Source: Propionibacterium australiense
GTDB lineage: Bacteria; Actinomycetota; Actinomycetes; Propionibacteriales; Propionibacteriaceae
Assembly (NCBI RefSeq): GCF_003666605.1
Contig: NZ_RCIV01000016.1
Location: 1 to 52,066, forward strand
Direction: 5' to 3'
DNA length: 52,066 nucleotides
In this document: piece by piece, positions 28,901 to 38,380 of the stretch
Layout: the number at the start of each line of letters is the position of its first letter
How positions within the stretch are numbered: position 1 is the stretch's first letter
The notes under the pieces: generated by a model
The model's input: the letters and a program-made list of their open reading frames with translations, nothing else
Told to the model about the DNA's origin: nothing
The model's database searches: none
Translations under genes and position numbers: made by a program

Positions 28901-29820
28901 TAGCCTGTCGAGGCAGTACGGCAACGGGGGCAGCGGGTGGTCTGCCCCGTCCATCCCCCGCGGCGCAGCGCTGCGGCGATCTGCTCAGCGACGTCGCAGG
29001 GACGCTCGACGACATCGGTCCAGCCATAGCGGAGCGTCACGATGCCGAGCTGAGCGGCGCTGATGTTGTCGCGTTCCATGTCGCGGAAACGGCGGTTCTT
29101 GTGGTACCGCTCGCCGTCCAGTTCGACAGCGAGCTCGTACCACGGCCAGTAGCAGTCGAACCGTGCGAAGAGAACCGACACCTGCCGCAGTGGACGCACG
29201 AGCCGGTGGGCCTCCACCACGTTCTTCTCGAAGCGGTGTTCCAACGGGCTGTCGACCCCGATCAGATCCGTGCACAGTTCCGTGATGAGCCTCCGATGAC
29301 TCACCCGGGTCCGGCCTGCCATGGTCTCCAGAAGACGCTCTCGTGTCGTCACCCCAGAACGCATGACCCGCCCCATGAGATCGATGACCTCCCCCTGTGA
29401 GGCGCCGCGGGCGAAATCGAGAATGCTGTCCTCCGGGTAGGTGCGGGCCAGGTGTCCGTGAGAGGGGCGTGAACCCTCGCGGAAGATGATGTGCGGGCAG
29501 TTCGTGCGCCGGGCCGTGTGGGTGCGCCAGACGAGGATCGAGGCGGGCTCGTCGCTGAGTGCACCGTCGAGATAAAGGGCCGCAGCACCGCCGATCATCG
29601 CGCTGCCGCGACAGCACAGCAGGCCCGCCCAGGCCCGGGACTGCCAGGTGGGCTCCTTGATGCAGTAGACGCCGTGGGCGAGAGTCACCCAGTCTCGTGC
29701 CAGACCTCGCGTCTCCCCAGGGGTGAGCCCGGCTGCGAGGCACTGCCCTCTGGTGAGACATCCGCCTTGTGCGTTGGTAAGGGAGATGAGACGGGCGGGT
29801 AGGATGGCTTGACGTCGCAT
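28900..29820 (-). CDS. AbiEi-like HTH protein with C-terminal Vsr/DUF559-type nuclease domain
   Basis: The 306-aa product has an N-terminal winged-helix similar to AbiEi antitoxin or transcriptional-regulator domains (LISLTNAQGGCLTRGQCLAAGLTPGETRGLAR-DWVTLAHGVYCI), a middle domain, and a C-terminal PD-(D/E)xK-like nuclease core. In that core, ELAVELDGERYHKNRRFRDMERDN supplies the E-x-D-x3-H pattern, and LGIVTLRYGW the last strand. The architecture is common and usually solitary in actinobacteria; a defence or DNA-repair role is only inferred. The ATG at 29820 has no strong ribosome site. Both ends are bordered by members of one hairpin repeat family. Confidence 0.8.
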   Translation of the reverse strand: MRRQAILPARLISLTNAQGGCLTRGQCLAAGLTPGETRGLARDWVTLAHGVYCIKEPTWQSRAWAGLLCCRGSAMIGGAAALYLDGALSDEPASILVWRTHTARRTNCPHIIFREGSRPSHGHLARTYPEDSILDFARGASQGEVIDLMGRVMRSGVTTRERLLETMAGRTRVSHRRLITELCTDLIGVDSPLEHRFEKNVVEAHRLVRPLRQVSVLFARFDCYWPWYELAVELDGERYHKNRRFRDMERDNISAAQLGIVTLRYGWTDVVERPCDVAEQIAAALRRGGWTGQTTRCPRCRTASTG

Positions 29821-30030
29821 GCACGCACTGTGTGCCGGACGGACTCCCGGTAATCAGCCGGGCTGGGCCTGTGTACAACGCGAGTCCGCGCGCAACCGTC
29901 ATACACAGGCGAGCCCCGATCAATGACAATCGGGGTGTCCGAACCATCCGCGCAACCGTCATACGCAGGGCGAGACCTGCAAGTTCATCACCCCGCGTTT
30001 CACTACCTCGGTGGTAACACCACGGCCAAC

Positions 30031-30070
30031 AGCCTGTGGTTCTCGTGAGTCATTACGCAAGAAACGCATG
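30031..30070 (+). repeat. Hairpin repeat family, copy C (degenerate)
   Basis: It begins AGCCTGTGGTTCTCGTG and ends CGCAAGAAACGCATG. It keeps the CCTGYGGTTCTYGTG and CGCAAGAA cores but pairs at only about 9 of 13 inner positions. Confidence 0.6.
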
Positions 30071-30127
30071 ACGAAGCTGTGGCGCTGTGCGTGGGCGAAC
30101 AGCTTGACAGCGGTGAAATAGGCTTTG

Positions 30128-30320
30128 CCCTGCGGTTTTCGTGTGTCTTTTCGCAAGAATTGCAGGGTGGGTGGAAATCGCTGGGTGGACGGGAATCGCA
30201 GGGTGAGTTGGTGGTGATTCCGTCCCAGTGGTCTGGTCCTGCGGTTTTTGTGTGTCTTTTCGCAAGAATTGCAGGATTGGCGGAAATCGCAGGGTGAAAT
30301 GGAATCGCAGGGTGAGCGGG
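30128..30320 (+). repeat. Hairpin copies D and E in a 109-bp tandem duplication
   Basis: D (30128-30167) and E (30237-30276) both read CCTGCGGTTTT(C/T)GTG, a loop with TGTCTTTT, then CGCAAGAATTGCAGG. In the plus-strand RNA every pair of E is Watson-Crick or G-U over 16 bp, and D has one mismatch. Each is followed by (G/A)AATCGCAGGGTG iterations (six in total through 30314), so the whole 109-bp block is duplicated. Confidence 0.85.
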
Positions 30321-30324
30321 GTGG

Positions 30325-31059
30325 TCAGGGGGTCGGCAGGGCGAATCTGCGGAGTGCGGGGGAGCCAGCGAGACGGCGTGCACCCATCCCGGCCTGCTGG
30401 AAGCAGCGATCGGGGTCGACGACGACCGTGCCGTCGAACTCCCGGACGCAGGCCGGGTAGACCCCGATCGCCGGGGGAGTGCTCGGCCCCACCAGGTGCA
30501 CCCGCGCGCCGGAGCAGAGCTCGAGCAGACGCGGCAGGGTCTTGTTCGTCAGGGCAGAACCGGTGATCGCGACGAACTCACGCCCCGGCAACTCGTACTC
30601 ACAGGCCGGATCGGGCAGGTCATCCCCGCGTGGGCGGCGTTCCAGGACGATGGTCCGTTCGGTCAGCTGCTCGGTGAACGGGAAGTGCCCGACGACCGCA
30701 CTCGGCCGCGACGCCAATGACGGCACGAGCCGCGCGGCACAGTCGGCCTGCTCGTCCCAGACCAGCCCGGGCATCCCCTCCAGCCGCGCCGGCTGGGCGT
30801 ACCAGGCGTTGAGCGCCGCGGTGCCCAGGCTCGCCAGCCGAAGATCCCAGCTCGTCACGAGCGCGGCCACCTCGCGCAGCTCGGCGCCGATGATCATCGG
30901 TTCAGGCAGCCGCGGGCCGCCGTGGCAGGTCATGGCGACCCCCATCGTGGCGGCATCGGTGCCGACAACCGTCCAGCGGTTCACCAGCGCTCGCGTCACC
31001 GTGATGCCGGCCGGCACGCCGGCGATGAGCTGTTCGTACAGATGCCAGGGGTTCGCCAT
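30325..31059 (-). CDS. DUF364/DUF4213 putative heavy-metal-chelation protein
   Basis: The 244-aa protein has an N-terminal DUF4213-like domain (MANPWHLYEQLIAGVPAGITVTRALVNRWTVVG) and a C-terminal DUF364 domain with the hallmark EFVAITGSALTNKTLPRLLELC...VHLVGPSTPP. The GPSTP loop is the conserved feature of DUF364. The family fold resembles enolase-N plus Rossmann parts, and functions linked to metal or cofactor handling have been proposed but not proven. ATG 31059 follows GGAAGG by 6 nt; the longer frame from 31110 is not favoured. It is a single gene, divergent from the flavin-reductase-like pair. Confidence 0.82.
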   Translation of the reverse strand: MANPWHLYEQLIAGVPAGITVTRALVNRWTVVGTDAATMGVAMTCHGGPRLPEPMIIGAELREVAALVTSWDLRLASLGTAALNAWYAQPARLEGMPGLVWDEQADCAARLVPSLASRPSAVVGHFPFTEQLTERTIVLERRPRGDDLPDPACEYELPGREFVAITGSALTNKTLPRLLELCSGARVHLVGPSTPPAIGVYPACVREFDGTVVVDPDRCFQQAGMGARRLAGSPALRRFALPTP

Positions 31060-31282
31060 GGCATGCCTTCCGTCCGGGTTGCGGCCCTCCTCGCCTCGCC
31101 GCGGCCGCACACGACCCCGCTATCGTGTCATGCATCCGTATGCCTCGGCCTCCTGCTCCAGCCTGCACCAGTGCCGCGGCGGCGCACCGTCCCAGTTCTC
31201 GGCCGATGCCTGGCCGAGGCCGCAGGCCGGCAGGGTCGGTGACAGCGGTGACCCGATCGGTGTTCCCGGGGAGGAGTTGACG

Positions 31283-31441
31283 ATGACCATTCCGTTTCCT
31301 GGTGGGGTCTCGGCGGGTGTGCTGGCTCGTTTTGGTTCGGCCGTCGTGGTGACGTCCGGAGCGGGCGGCCGGTTGCGTGTGTTCACCGTTGATCGGTGTT
31401 CCCGGGGGAGGGGCGACGATGACCATTCCGGTTCCAGGTGA
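31283..31441 (+). pseudogene. Truncated duplicate of the 5' end of the FMN-binding protein gene
   Basis: GGGGAGGAG precedes ATG 31283, which opens MTIPFPGGVSAGVLARFGSAVVVTS. Residues 1-37 parallel the start of the intact gene 136 bp downstream (MTIPVPGEVLAGVLARFGSAVMVTP). After VFTVD the frame runs into the second copy's leader and ends after 52 codons. It could be translated to a short peptide, but it lacks most of the domain and is best read as a relic of a 136-bp tandem duplication. Confidence 0.8.
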
Positions 31442-31775
31442 GGTTCTGGCCGGTGTGCTGGCTCGTTTCGGTTCGGCCGTCATGGTGACGCCGGTGACGG
31501 ACGGCTGGCCGCGCGTGCTCACCGTCGACGCCCGCACCGAGGACTCGGCCGACGGCGTCGAGATCGTCATCGTCTCGCCCCACCCGGCCGGTCTGCGCCG
31601 GGTCGCAGAGAACCCCCTCGTCACCCTCGTCTGGCCGTCGTCGGTGCACCACGGTCACAGTCTCGTCGTCGACGGCTGGGGGCGAGTCGATGGTCAGGAC
31701 ATCCGGGTCGTCCTCGACCACGCCGTGCTGCACCGTCCCGGTACACACGCCGATGGCCCCGACTGGGCCTGGTGA
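31419..31775 (+). CDS. Small pyridoxamine-5'-phosphate-oxidase-like (split-barrel) protein
   Basis: The 118-aa product has a split-barrel strand pattern (RVLTVDARTE, VEIVIVSPHPAGLRRVAENPLVTLVWPS, HSLVVDGWGRVDGQDIRVVLDHAVLHRPG) typical of PNPOx-like FMN- or F420-binding proteins. HHGHSLVVDGWG resembles the pre-beta segment of that family. GGGGGAGGGG precedes ATG 31419. The protein is short but has a complete-looking C-terminus (DGPDWAW). The substrate is unknown. Its own RBS and first 37 codons are duplicated just upstream. Confidence 0.65.
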   Translation: MTIPVPGEVLAGVLARFGSAVMVTPVTDGWPRVLTVDARTEDSADGVEIVIVSPHPAGLRRVAENPLVTLVWPSSVHHGHSLVVDGWGRVDGQDIRVVLDHAVLHRPGTHADGPDWAW

Positions 31776-31863
31776 CTCCGAGCCCCGCCGGGGCCGTGGG
31801 CGTGGGTCCTGCTGTGGAGAGCATCCCTGGCAGGTGACACCGCGCCCGCCGGGGCCGTGGGCG
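31771..31863 (+). repeat. 61-bp-spaced direct repeat after the FMN-protein gene
   Basis: CGCCGGGGCCGTGGGCG occurs at 31786-31802 and 31847-31863, each preceded by GGTGAC(T/A)CCG(A/C)GCCC. The first copy includes the stop codon of the preceding gene. It is an imperfect tandem duplication. Confidence 0.85.
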
Positions 31864-31885
31864 GTCGATTTGGTTTGCTGGGATC

Positions 31886-32035
31886 GTGCGCCAGATCTCT
31901 TCTGAATGTGACGCCGGTGTCGGGGTCTACCGGGACGACGTTCCCGAGTGGGGCGATTTTGTCGACGAGCCGGAGAAAATCACCTGGGCGACCACGCTGC
32001 TGCCGATGACCGGGGAGCTCTCGGATCGGCAGTGA
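31886..32035 (+). CDS. Possible short protein (49 aa), unknown
   Basis: GTG 31886 opens a frame reading VRQISSECDAGVGVYRDDVP ... EKITWATTLLPMTGELSDRQ, with acidic, protein-like composition unlike surrounding frames. No ribosome site is evident, so it may be leaderless or the relic of a longer gene. It lies upstream of a toxin-antitoxin operon in a region with other gene fragments. No family was recognised. Confidence 0.4.
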   Translation: MRQISSECDAGVGVYRDDVPEWGDFVDEPEKITWATTLLPMTGELSDRQ

Positions 32036-32219
32036 CGGTACGCCGACCGACGTGTTACGCCGTGTCGGACTCACCCGCCTCGGCCGCATCAAGAGGCTGG
32101 ACTGTTGATGATCGTTTCCGGTGCGGTCGTCGACGGGGCCGGCTCGTAGTGCTCGCCACGCCGTGCACCGATCCCCCGAAACTCGCCGCCGAAACCTCGA
32201 TGCGCCGAAATCACTTCTG

Positions 32220-32246
32220 AACCGTTTCTGGTTGATTAGCTAAACT
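32220..32246 (+). promoter_or_regulatory. Promoter/operator of the zeta-type toxin-antitoxin operon
   Basis: TAAACT at 32241-32246 is a good -10. It overlaps the palindrome TTAGCTAA (32236-32243), and an AACC-N6-GGTT dyad lies at 32220-32233. Such overlap is expected for a promoter repressed by its own antitoxin or complex. No strong -35 is seen. Confidence 0.45.
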
Positions 32247-32275
32247 GGCGGGGCCAAGGGAGAAGAGGAGACGTG

Positions 32276-32545
32276 ATGGGTGCTGAGGGGAGTGACCGGG
32301 ATTTCAGTCCGATGCTCTACGACGTGATGCGGGAGTTGGCGACGCAGCTCAGCGGGCGTTATGTCGAGTGGATGGATCAGGCGAGGTCCGATGCGGACGA
32401 GGCGCACTGGCGGGCCGAGCACCTGAGGGTGATGCGTGAGGCCCGGGCGGTCGACCCCGACAGCCGCTCCGCCATTGAGGAGCACACTGCGAAGCTTCGG
32501 GCAGCGCTGGCGGACATGCCGTTGCAGGCCCCGGTCCTCACATGA
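32276..32545 (+). CDS. Probable antitoxin of a zeta-type toxin-antitoxin pair
   Basis: The 89-aa, acidic, entirely helical protein (SPMLYDVMRELATQLSGRYVEWMDQARSDADEAHWRAEHL...) is encoded just upstream of a zeta toxin. GAGGAG lies 5 nt before ATG 32276, and GTG 32273 is a less likely start. The stop overlaps the toxin start as ATGA, a hallmark of toxin-antitoxin pairs. It does not resemble epsilon or PezA in any motif I recognise; there is no HTH, so the antitoxin role rests on position, size and composition. Confidence 0.7.
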   Translation: MGAEGSDRDFSPMLYDVMRELATQLSGRYVEWMDQARSDADEAHWRAEHLRVMREARAVDPDSRSAIEEHTAKLRAALADMPLQAPVLT

Positions 32546-33621
32546 GTGACGAGCTGACTGAGGAGCAGCTCAGGGCGAGGTTTGAGCGGCGGGTGGTCCC
32601 GTACTTCGAGGACCTGCGAGAGCAAGCAGGGGGTGGCTCGTCATGGCCGCCCGTTCTTGTCTATGTGGGAGGTCAGCCGGGCGCGGGCAAGAGCCGGGCG
32701 AACGAGCGCGCTGCGCAGTCTCGGCAGGCCCTGGTGCCGATCATTGGTGACGATCTGCGGCAGTTCCATCCCGACTATGCGCGGCTGATGCGTGATGATC
32801 CGCTGGCGATGCCGGGAGCCACTGCGCAGGCGTCGGGGCGCTGGATCGGGATGGCTGCGGACTATCTGCGTGAGCAACGGGCAGACGTCTTGATCGAGAC
32901 GACATTGCGTTCGCCGGATGCGATGGCGAAGACGATCGCATCCTTCCGAGAGGCCGGCTATGTCGTTGAGCTGCGCACGGTTGCGGTGCCGCATGAGGTG
33001 TCACGACTGGCGACCGTCGAACGCTATGTGGCCCAGGTGGAGGCGACGGGTGCGGGGCGGTGGACTCCCGCGGCTGCGCATGACGAGGCGTACATGCGGG
33101 CAGGACCCACGATTGAGGGCTTGGTGCAGTCGGGCTCAGTCGATCATTTCGTGATCGAGGACAGAACTGGCGTGGTGTCGTTCGATCGAAGCTACTTCGG
33201 CGTTCGTGATGCGGGGCTGCAACAGGCCGGCCGGGAGGCCGGAGCCGCGTTCGAGCGCGCGCGGAGCATCGATCACATGACGCCCGCAGCTGCGCGCTCC
33301 TGGATCGAGTTGGCGCGGGATCAGATCGAGCGGGTGCGTGGGCTGGGACAACAGGATCCTGATCTGTTGTCGACCGTTGAGCGCATCGGCACGACTGATG
33401 CCCGTGCGGTTGTGGCTCGTGCCTATCCGGAGGAGCCTGCGCGAGCCAGTGCGGCGGCGATGACGCTGAGTGCTGCGGCCCGAGCAGCAAGCACGGGCCC
33501 TTCGGCGGCGGGTGCGTCCTATCCGCAGCCACCGCGGGCCGGATCGCAGCGAGGCTCATCGCCGCGTTACAGGGGGCCGGCCATGCCTGACCGGGGCAGT
33601 GGGCTGGAGCCGGGGATGTGA
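32542..33621 (+). CDS. Zeta-toxin family UDP-GlcNAc kinase
   Basis: The 359-aa product has the zeta/PezT phosphotransferase core. Walker A is VGGQPGAGKS at residues 42-51, IIGDDLRQFHPDY holds the catalytic Asp (70/71), and ADVLIETTLR (Glu119) matches the substrate-sensing segment of zeta toxins. Zeta proteins phosphorylate UDP-N-acetyl sugars and block peptidoglycan synthesis. Residues about 245-359 form an additional helical domain and a disordered Pro/Ser/Arg tail beyond the usual ~250-aa toxin. Codon use is less G+C-biased than in core genes. It is translationally coupled to the small gene upstream and followed by a resolvase relic. Confidence 0.85.
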   Translation: MSDELTEEQLRARFERRVVPYFEDLREQAGGGSSWPPVLVYVGGQPGAGKSRANERAAQSRQALVPIIGDDLRQFHPDYARLMRDDPLAMPGATAQASGRWIGMAADYLREQRADVLIETTLRSPDAMAKTIASFREAGYVVELRTVAVPHEVSRLATVERYVAQVEATGAGRWTPAAAHDEAYMRAGPTIEGLVQSGSVDHFVIEDRTGVVSFDRSYFGVRDAGLQQAGREAGAAFERARSIDHMTPAAARSWIELARDQIERVRGLGQQDPDLLSTVERIGTTDARAVVARAYPEEPARASAAAMTLSAAARAASTGPSAAGASYPQPPRAGSQRGSSPRYRGPAMPDRGSGLEPGM

Positions 33622-33630
33622 GGCTGGCGC

Positions 33631-33860
33631 GAGTTGTTTTGTGGGGTGTGCGCGAGTGAGCACCTGTGAGCAGAACCCCGAGGCCCGGATGGCCGAGTTG
33701 CGGCCCGCCGGCGTGGAGCGCGTGTTCACTGGCCTTGGCGAGCCGAGCCGCATTGCAGACCGCTCGCAGTGGGACGCGTGCATGAGCACCCGCGTCCCGG
33801 TGACACGCTGGTGACCCGAGCACTCGACAGGATCGCCGAGACGGAGCGAGTGGTCATCGA
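33631..33860 (+). pseudogene. Frameshifted serine recombinase (resolvase) remnant
   Basis: The frame from about 33631 reads FVGCARVSTCEQNPEARMAELRPAGVERVF, equivalent to the resolvase start YARVSTxEQNPEAQ. Its catalytic Ser is the S of RVST. Near 33790 the coding frame shifts, and the next frame continues RPGDTLVTRALDRIAETE, matching the conserved RPGDTLVVWxLDRLGRS. The rest of the catalytic domain and the DNA-binding domain are missing. It is a relic of a transposon or integrative element associated with the toxin-antitoxin genes. Confidence 0.8.
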
Positions 33861-36230
<2,370 letters not shown>

Positions 36231-36293
36231 TCGTCGGACGTCTGCAGGCTGCGCTGGGGCTGCGTTGAGGGCGCATCCCCAGCCGACCAGCGC

Positions 36294-36325
36294 GGGAGGC
36301 CGTCCAGTCACCCGGACGGCCTCCC
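36294..36325 (+). terminator. Strong hairpin between dnaK and grpE
   Basis: GGGAGGCCGTCC and GGACGGCCTCCC form a perfect 12-bp stem around the 8-nt loop AGTCACCC, 64 nt after the dnaK stop. It probably attenuates or stabilises transcript 3' ends so that DnaK exceeds GrpE/DnaJ; grpE still depends on read-through or a local promoter. Confidence 0.75.
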
Positions 36326-36458
36326 GGCCCGCCGACTCCGGCCCGGCGCCGGGCGGGAGTGAAACTGAAGAAGTGCCCACAGGCCGTGCGGTTCATCCCC
36401 CGCACGGCCGCCGTACACCGGACCAGCAGCCGGTGCAACCGCCACGAGGAGCGACCAC

Positions 36459-37148
36459 ATGACCCAGACCCCGGACCCGGGCGCCGAGCAGAACGAGCCC
36501 GCCGAGGGCATCGGTGAGGAGTTCGCCGGTCTCACACCCGAGGAGTTCCTCGCGAGGACCGCTGACAACACGGCCGCCGAGCCCGCCGCGGGCGATGCCG
36601 CCGCTGAGGCGGCCGAGGAGCCGGCCGACCCGCTCACTGCGGCGCGCGCCGAGCTGGCCGAACGCACCGAGGACCTCAAACGACTGCAGGCCGAGTACGT
36701 CAACTACCGCAAGCGCGTCGAGCGTGACCGGGACGTCGCCCGCAACCAGGGTGTCGAGTCGATCGTCCGCGATCTCATGCCGGTGCTGGACGCCATCGTC
36801 CAGGCCGAGGCCCACGGCGAGCTGACCGGCGGCTTCAAGCTGGTCGCCGACGAACTCGCCAGGGTCACGACCCGGCACGGGCTGGTCGCCTTCGGCGAGC
36901 CCGGCGAGGAGTTCGATCCGCGCCGCCACGAGGCCCTCATGCAGATGCCCGTGCCCGGCAATGATGAGATGTCCATCCACGAGGTCATGCAGAAGGGCTT
37001 CGAGCTGGGCGGCACGATCGTGCGCCCGGCGCGTGTCGTCGTCGCCGTACCCACGGGCGAGGACGGCGAACAGCCCGGTGACGGTGAGGCCGGGCAGCCG
37101 GCAGCGGACGAGGTCTCGGCGACCGGCGACGAACCGGCCGGTGACTAG
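36459..37148 (+). CDS. grpE: Nucleotide exchange factor GrpE
   Basis: GrpE releases ADP from DnaK. The 229-aa product has an acidic disordered N-terminus, a coiled-coil helix (about residues 65-130; TEDLKRLQAEYVNYRKRVERDRD) and a C-terminal beta domain with the signature GFELGGTIVRPARVVVAV. GAGGAGCG precedes the ATG. An additional Gly/Glu/Pro-rich tail follows the beta domain. It is separated from dnaK by 228 bp with a hairpin, and from dnaJ by 69 bp. Confidence 0.97.
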   Translation: MTQTPDPGAEQNEPAEGIGEEFAGLTPEEFLARTADNTAAEPAAGDAAAEAAEEPADPLTAARAELAERTEDLKRLQAEYVNYRKRVERDRDVARNQGVESIVRDLMPVLDAIVQAEAHGELTGGFKLVADELARVTTRHGLVAFGEPGEEFDPRRHEALMQMPVPGNDEMSIHEVMQKGFELGGTIVRPARVVVAVPTGEDGEQPGDGEAGQPAADEVSATGDEPAGD

Positions 37149-37217
37149 GGACGCGCTCGCGACCCGGCCGTCACGGCCCGGCGAGATGACCACGAGACGC
37201 AGTGAGGAGGCGCCACG

Positions 37218-38372
37218 ATGAGCACGAAGGACTGGCTCGAGAAGGATTACTACAAGGTCCTGGGCGTCTCCAAGAACGCCAAGCCGGAGCAGATCAAGAA
37301 GGCGTTCCGCAGGATCGCCCGCGAGAACCACCCTGATCAGCACCCGGGCGACAAGAAGGCCGAGGAGCGCTTCAAGGAGGCGTCCGAGGCCCATGACGTG
37401 CTGGCCGATCCGGCCAAGCGCAAGGAGTACGACGAGCTGCGCGCCGGCGGCGGCTTCCACTTCACCCGCCCCGGTGGCACAGGTGGCACCAACGTCAACG
37501 ACGTCTTCCGGAACATGACCGGCGGCGTGGGCGACGGCGGGCTCGGCGACCTGTTCGGCGGCCTGTTCAACGCCGGCGGCGCCCGCCGCACGAACGTCCG
37601 CCACGCCCGTCGCGGCGCCGACGTCGAGGGGGAGGTCTCGATCAGCTTCGGCGAGTCGGTCAAGGGCACCACGGTCGGCATGCAGATGGTCTCCGACGAG
37701 GCCTGCCCGTCCTGCCGGGGCACCGGCGCCAAGTCGGGCACCGTCCCGCGGGTCTGCCCCAACTGCCAGGGCTCCGGTGTGCAGACCGGCAGCGCCCAGG
37801 GCGTCTTCGGTCTCACCGAGCCCTGCCCGACGTGCAGCGGCCGCGGCATGATCGTCGACGACCCGTGCACGAACTGCCACGGCTCGGGCCGGGCCAAGAG
37901 CCAGCGCACCATGCAGGTGCGGATCCCGGCGGGCGTCACCGACGGCCAGCGCATTCGCGTCAAGGGCAAGGGCAGCAAGGGCGAGCACGGGGGAGAGCCC
38001 GGTGACCTGTACGTTCAGGTGCATGTCGCGGCGCACCCGCTGTTCGGTCGCAGCGGCGACAACCTCACCGTCACGGTCCCGGTCACCTACGCCGAGGCCG
38101 CGCTCGGCGCCGAGATCGAGGTGCCCACCCTGGAGGGCGGCAGCGTGCGGTTGCGCGTCCCGGCCGGCACCCCCAACGGGCGCACCTTCCGCGTCCGCGG
38201 CAAGGGCATCAGCAAGGCCCGAGGTGGGCACGGCGATCTGCTCGTGAGCGTCGGGGTGCAGGTGCCCCCGCATCTCTCGGACGCCGCGCGCGCCGCACTG
38301 GAGGACTACGTCAAGGCGGTCAACGAACCGGACCCGAGGGCACATCTGGCGGCGAAGGCAGCGATGAGGTGA
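37218..38372 (+). CDS. dnaJ: Chaperone protein DnaJ (Hsp40)
   Basis: The 384-aa type-I J protein has a J domain with HPD at residues 38-40, and a Gly/Phe-rich stretch (GGFHFTRPGGTGG). Four CxxCxGxG zinc repeats run between about residues 163 and 224 (CPSCRGTG, CPNCQGSG, CPTCSGRG, CTNCHGSG). C-terminal substrate domains follow. It stimulates DnaK ATPase and delivers clients. GAGGCG precedes the ATG, and hspR starts 8 nt after its stop. Confidence 0.97.
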   Translation: MSTKDWLEKDYYKVLGVSKNAKPEQIKKAFRRIARENHPDQHPGDKKAEERFKEASEAHDVLADPAKRKEYDELRAGGGFHFTRPGGTGGTNVNDVFRNMTGGVGDGGLGDLFGGLFNAGGARRTNVRHARRGADVEGEVSISFGESVKGTTVGMQMVSDEACPSCRGTGAKSGTVPRVCPNCQGSGVQTGSAQGVFGLTEPCPTCSGRGMIVDDPCTNCHGSGRAKSQRTMQVRIPAGVTDGQRIRVKGKGSKGEHGGEPGDLYVQVHVAAHPLFGRSGDNLTVTVPVTYAEAALGAEIEVPTLEGGSVRLRVPAGTPNGRTFRVRGKGISKARGGHGDLLVSVGVQVPPHLSDAARAALEDYVKAVNEPDPRAHLAAKAAMR

Positions 38373-38380
38373 GGTGAGCG

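Larger units (their letters stand above)
29821..30324. other. 500-bp noncoding region packed with repeats
   Basis: It contains an arm pair GCCTGTGTA / TACACAGGC (29867-29911), a direct repeat CGCGCAACCGTCATAC (from about 29889 and 29949, 60 bp apart), a CCCGAT-N8-ATCGGG hairpin (29914-29933), and hairpin copies C, D and E. No coding frame on either strand looks real. It separates two minus-strand genes, so it should also hold the nuclease promoter. Confidence 0.6.

Noticed and set aside
31948-32220. 90-aa frame overlapping the 31886 short gene
   Set aside because: Out of frame with the more protein-like reading, no start signal, noncoding amino-acid composition.
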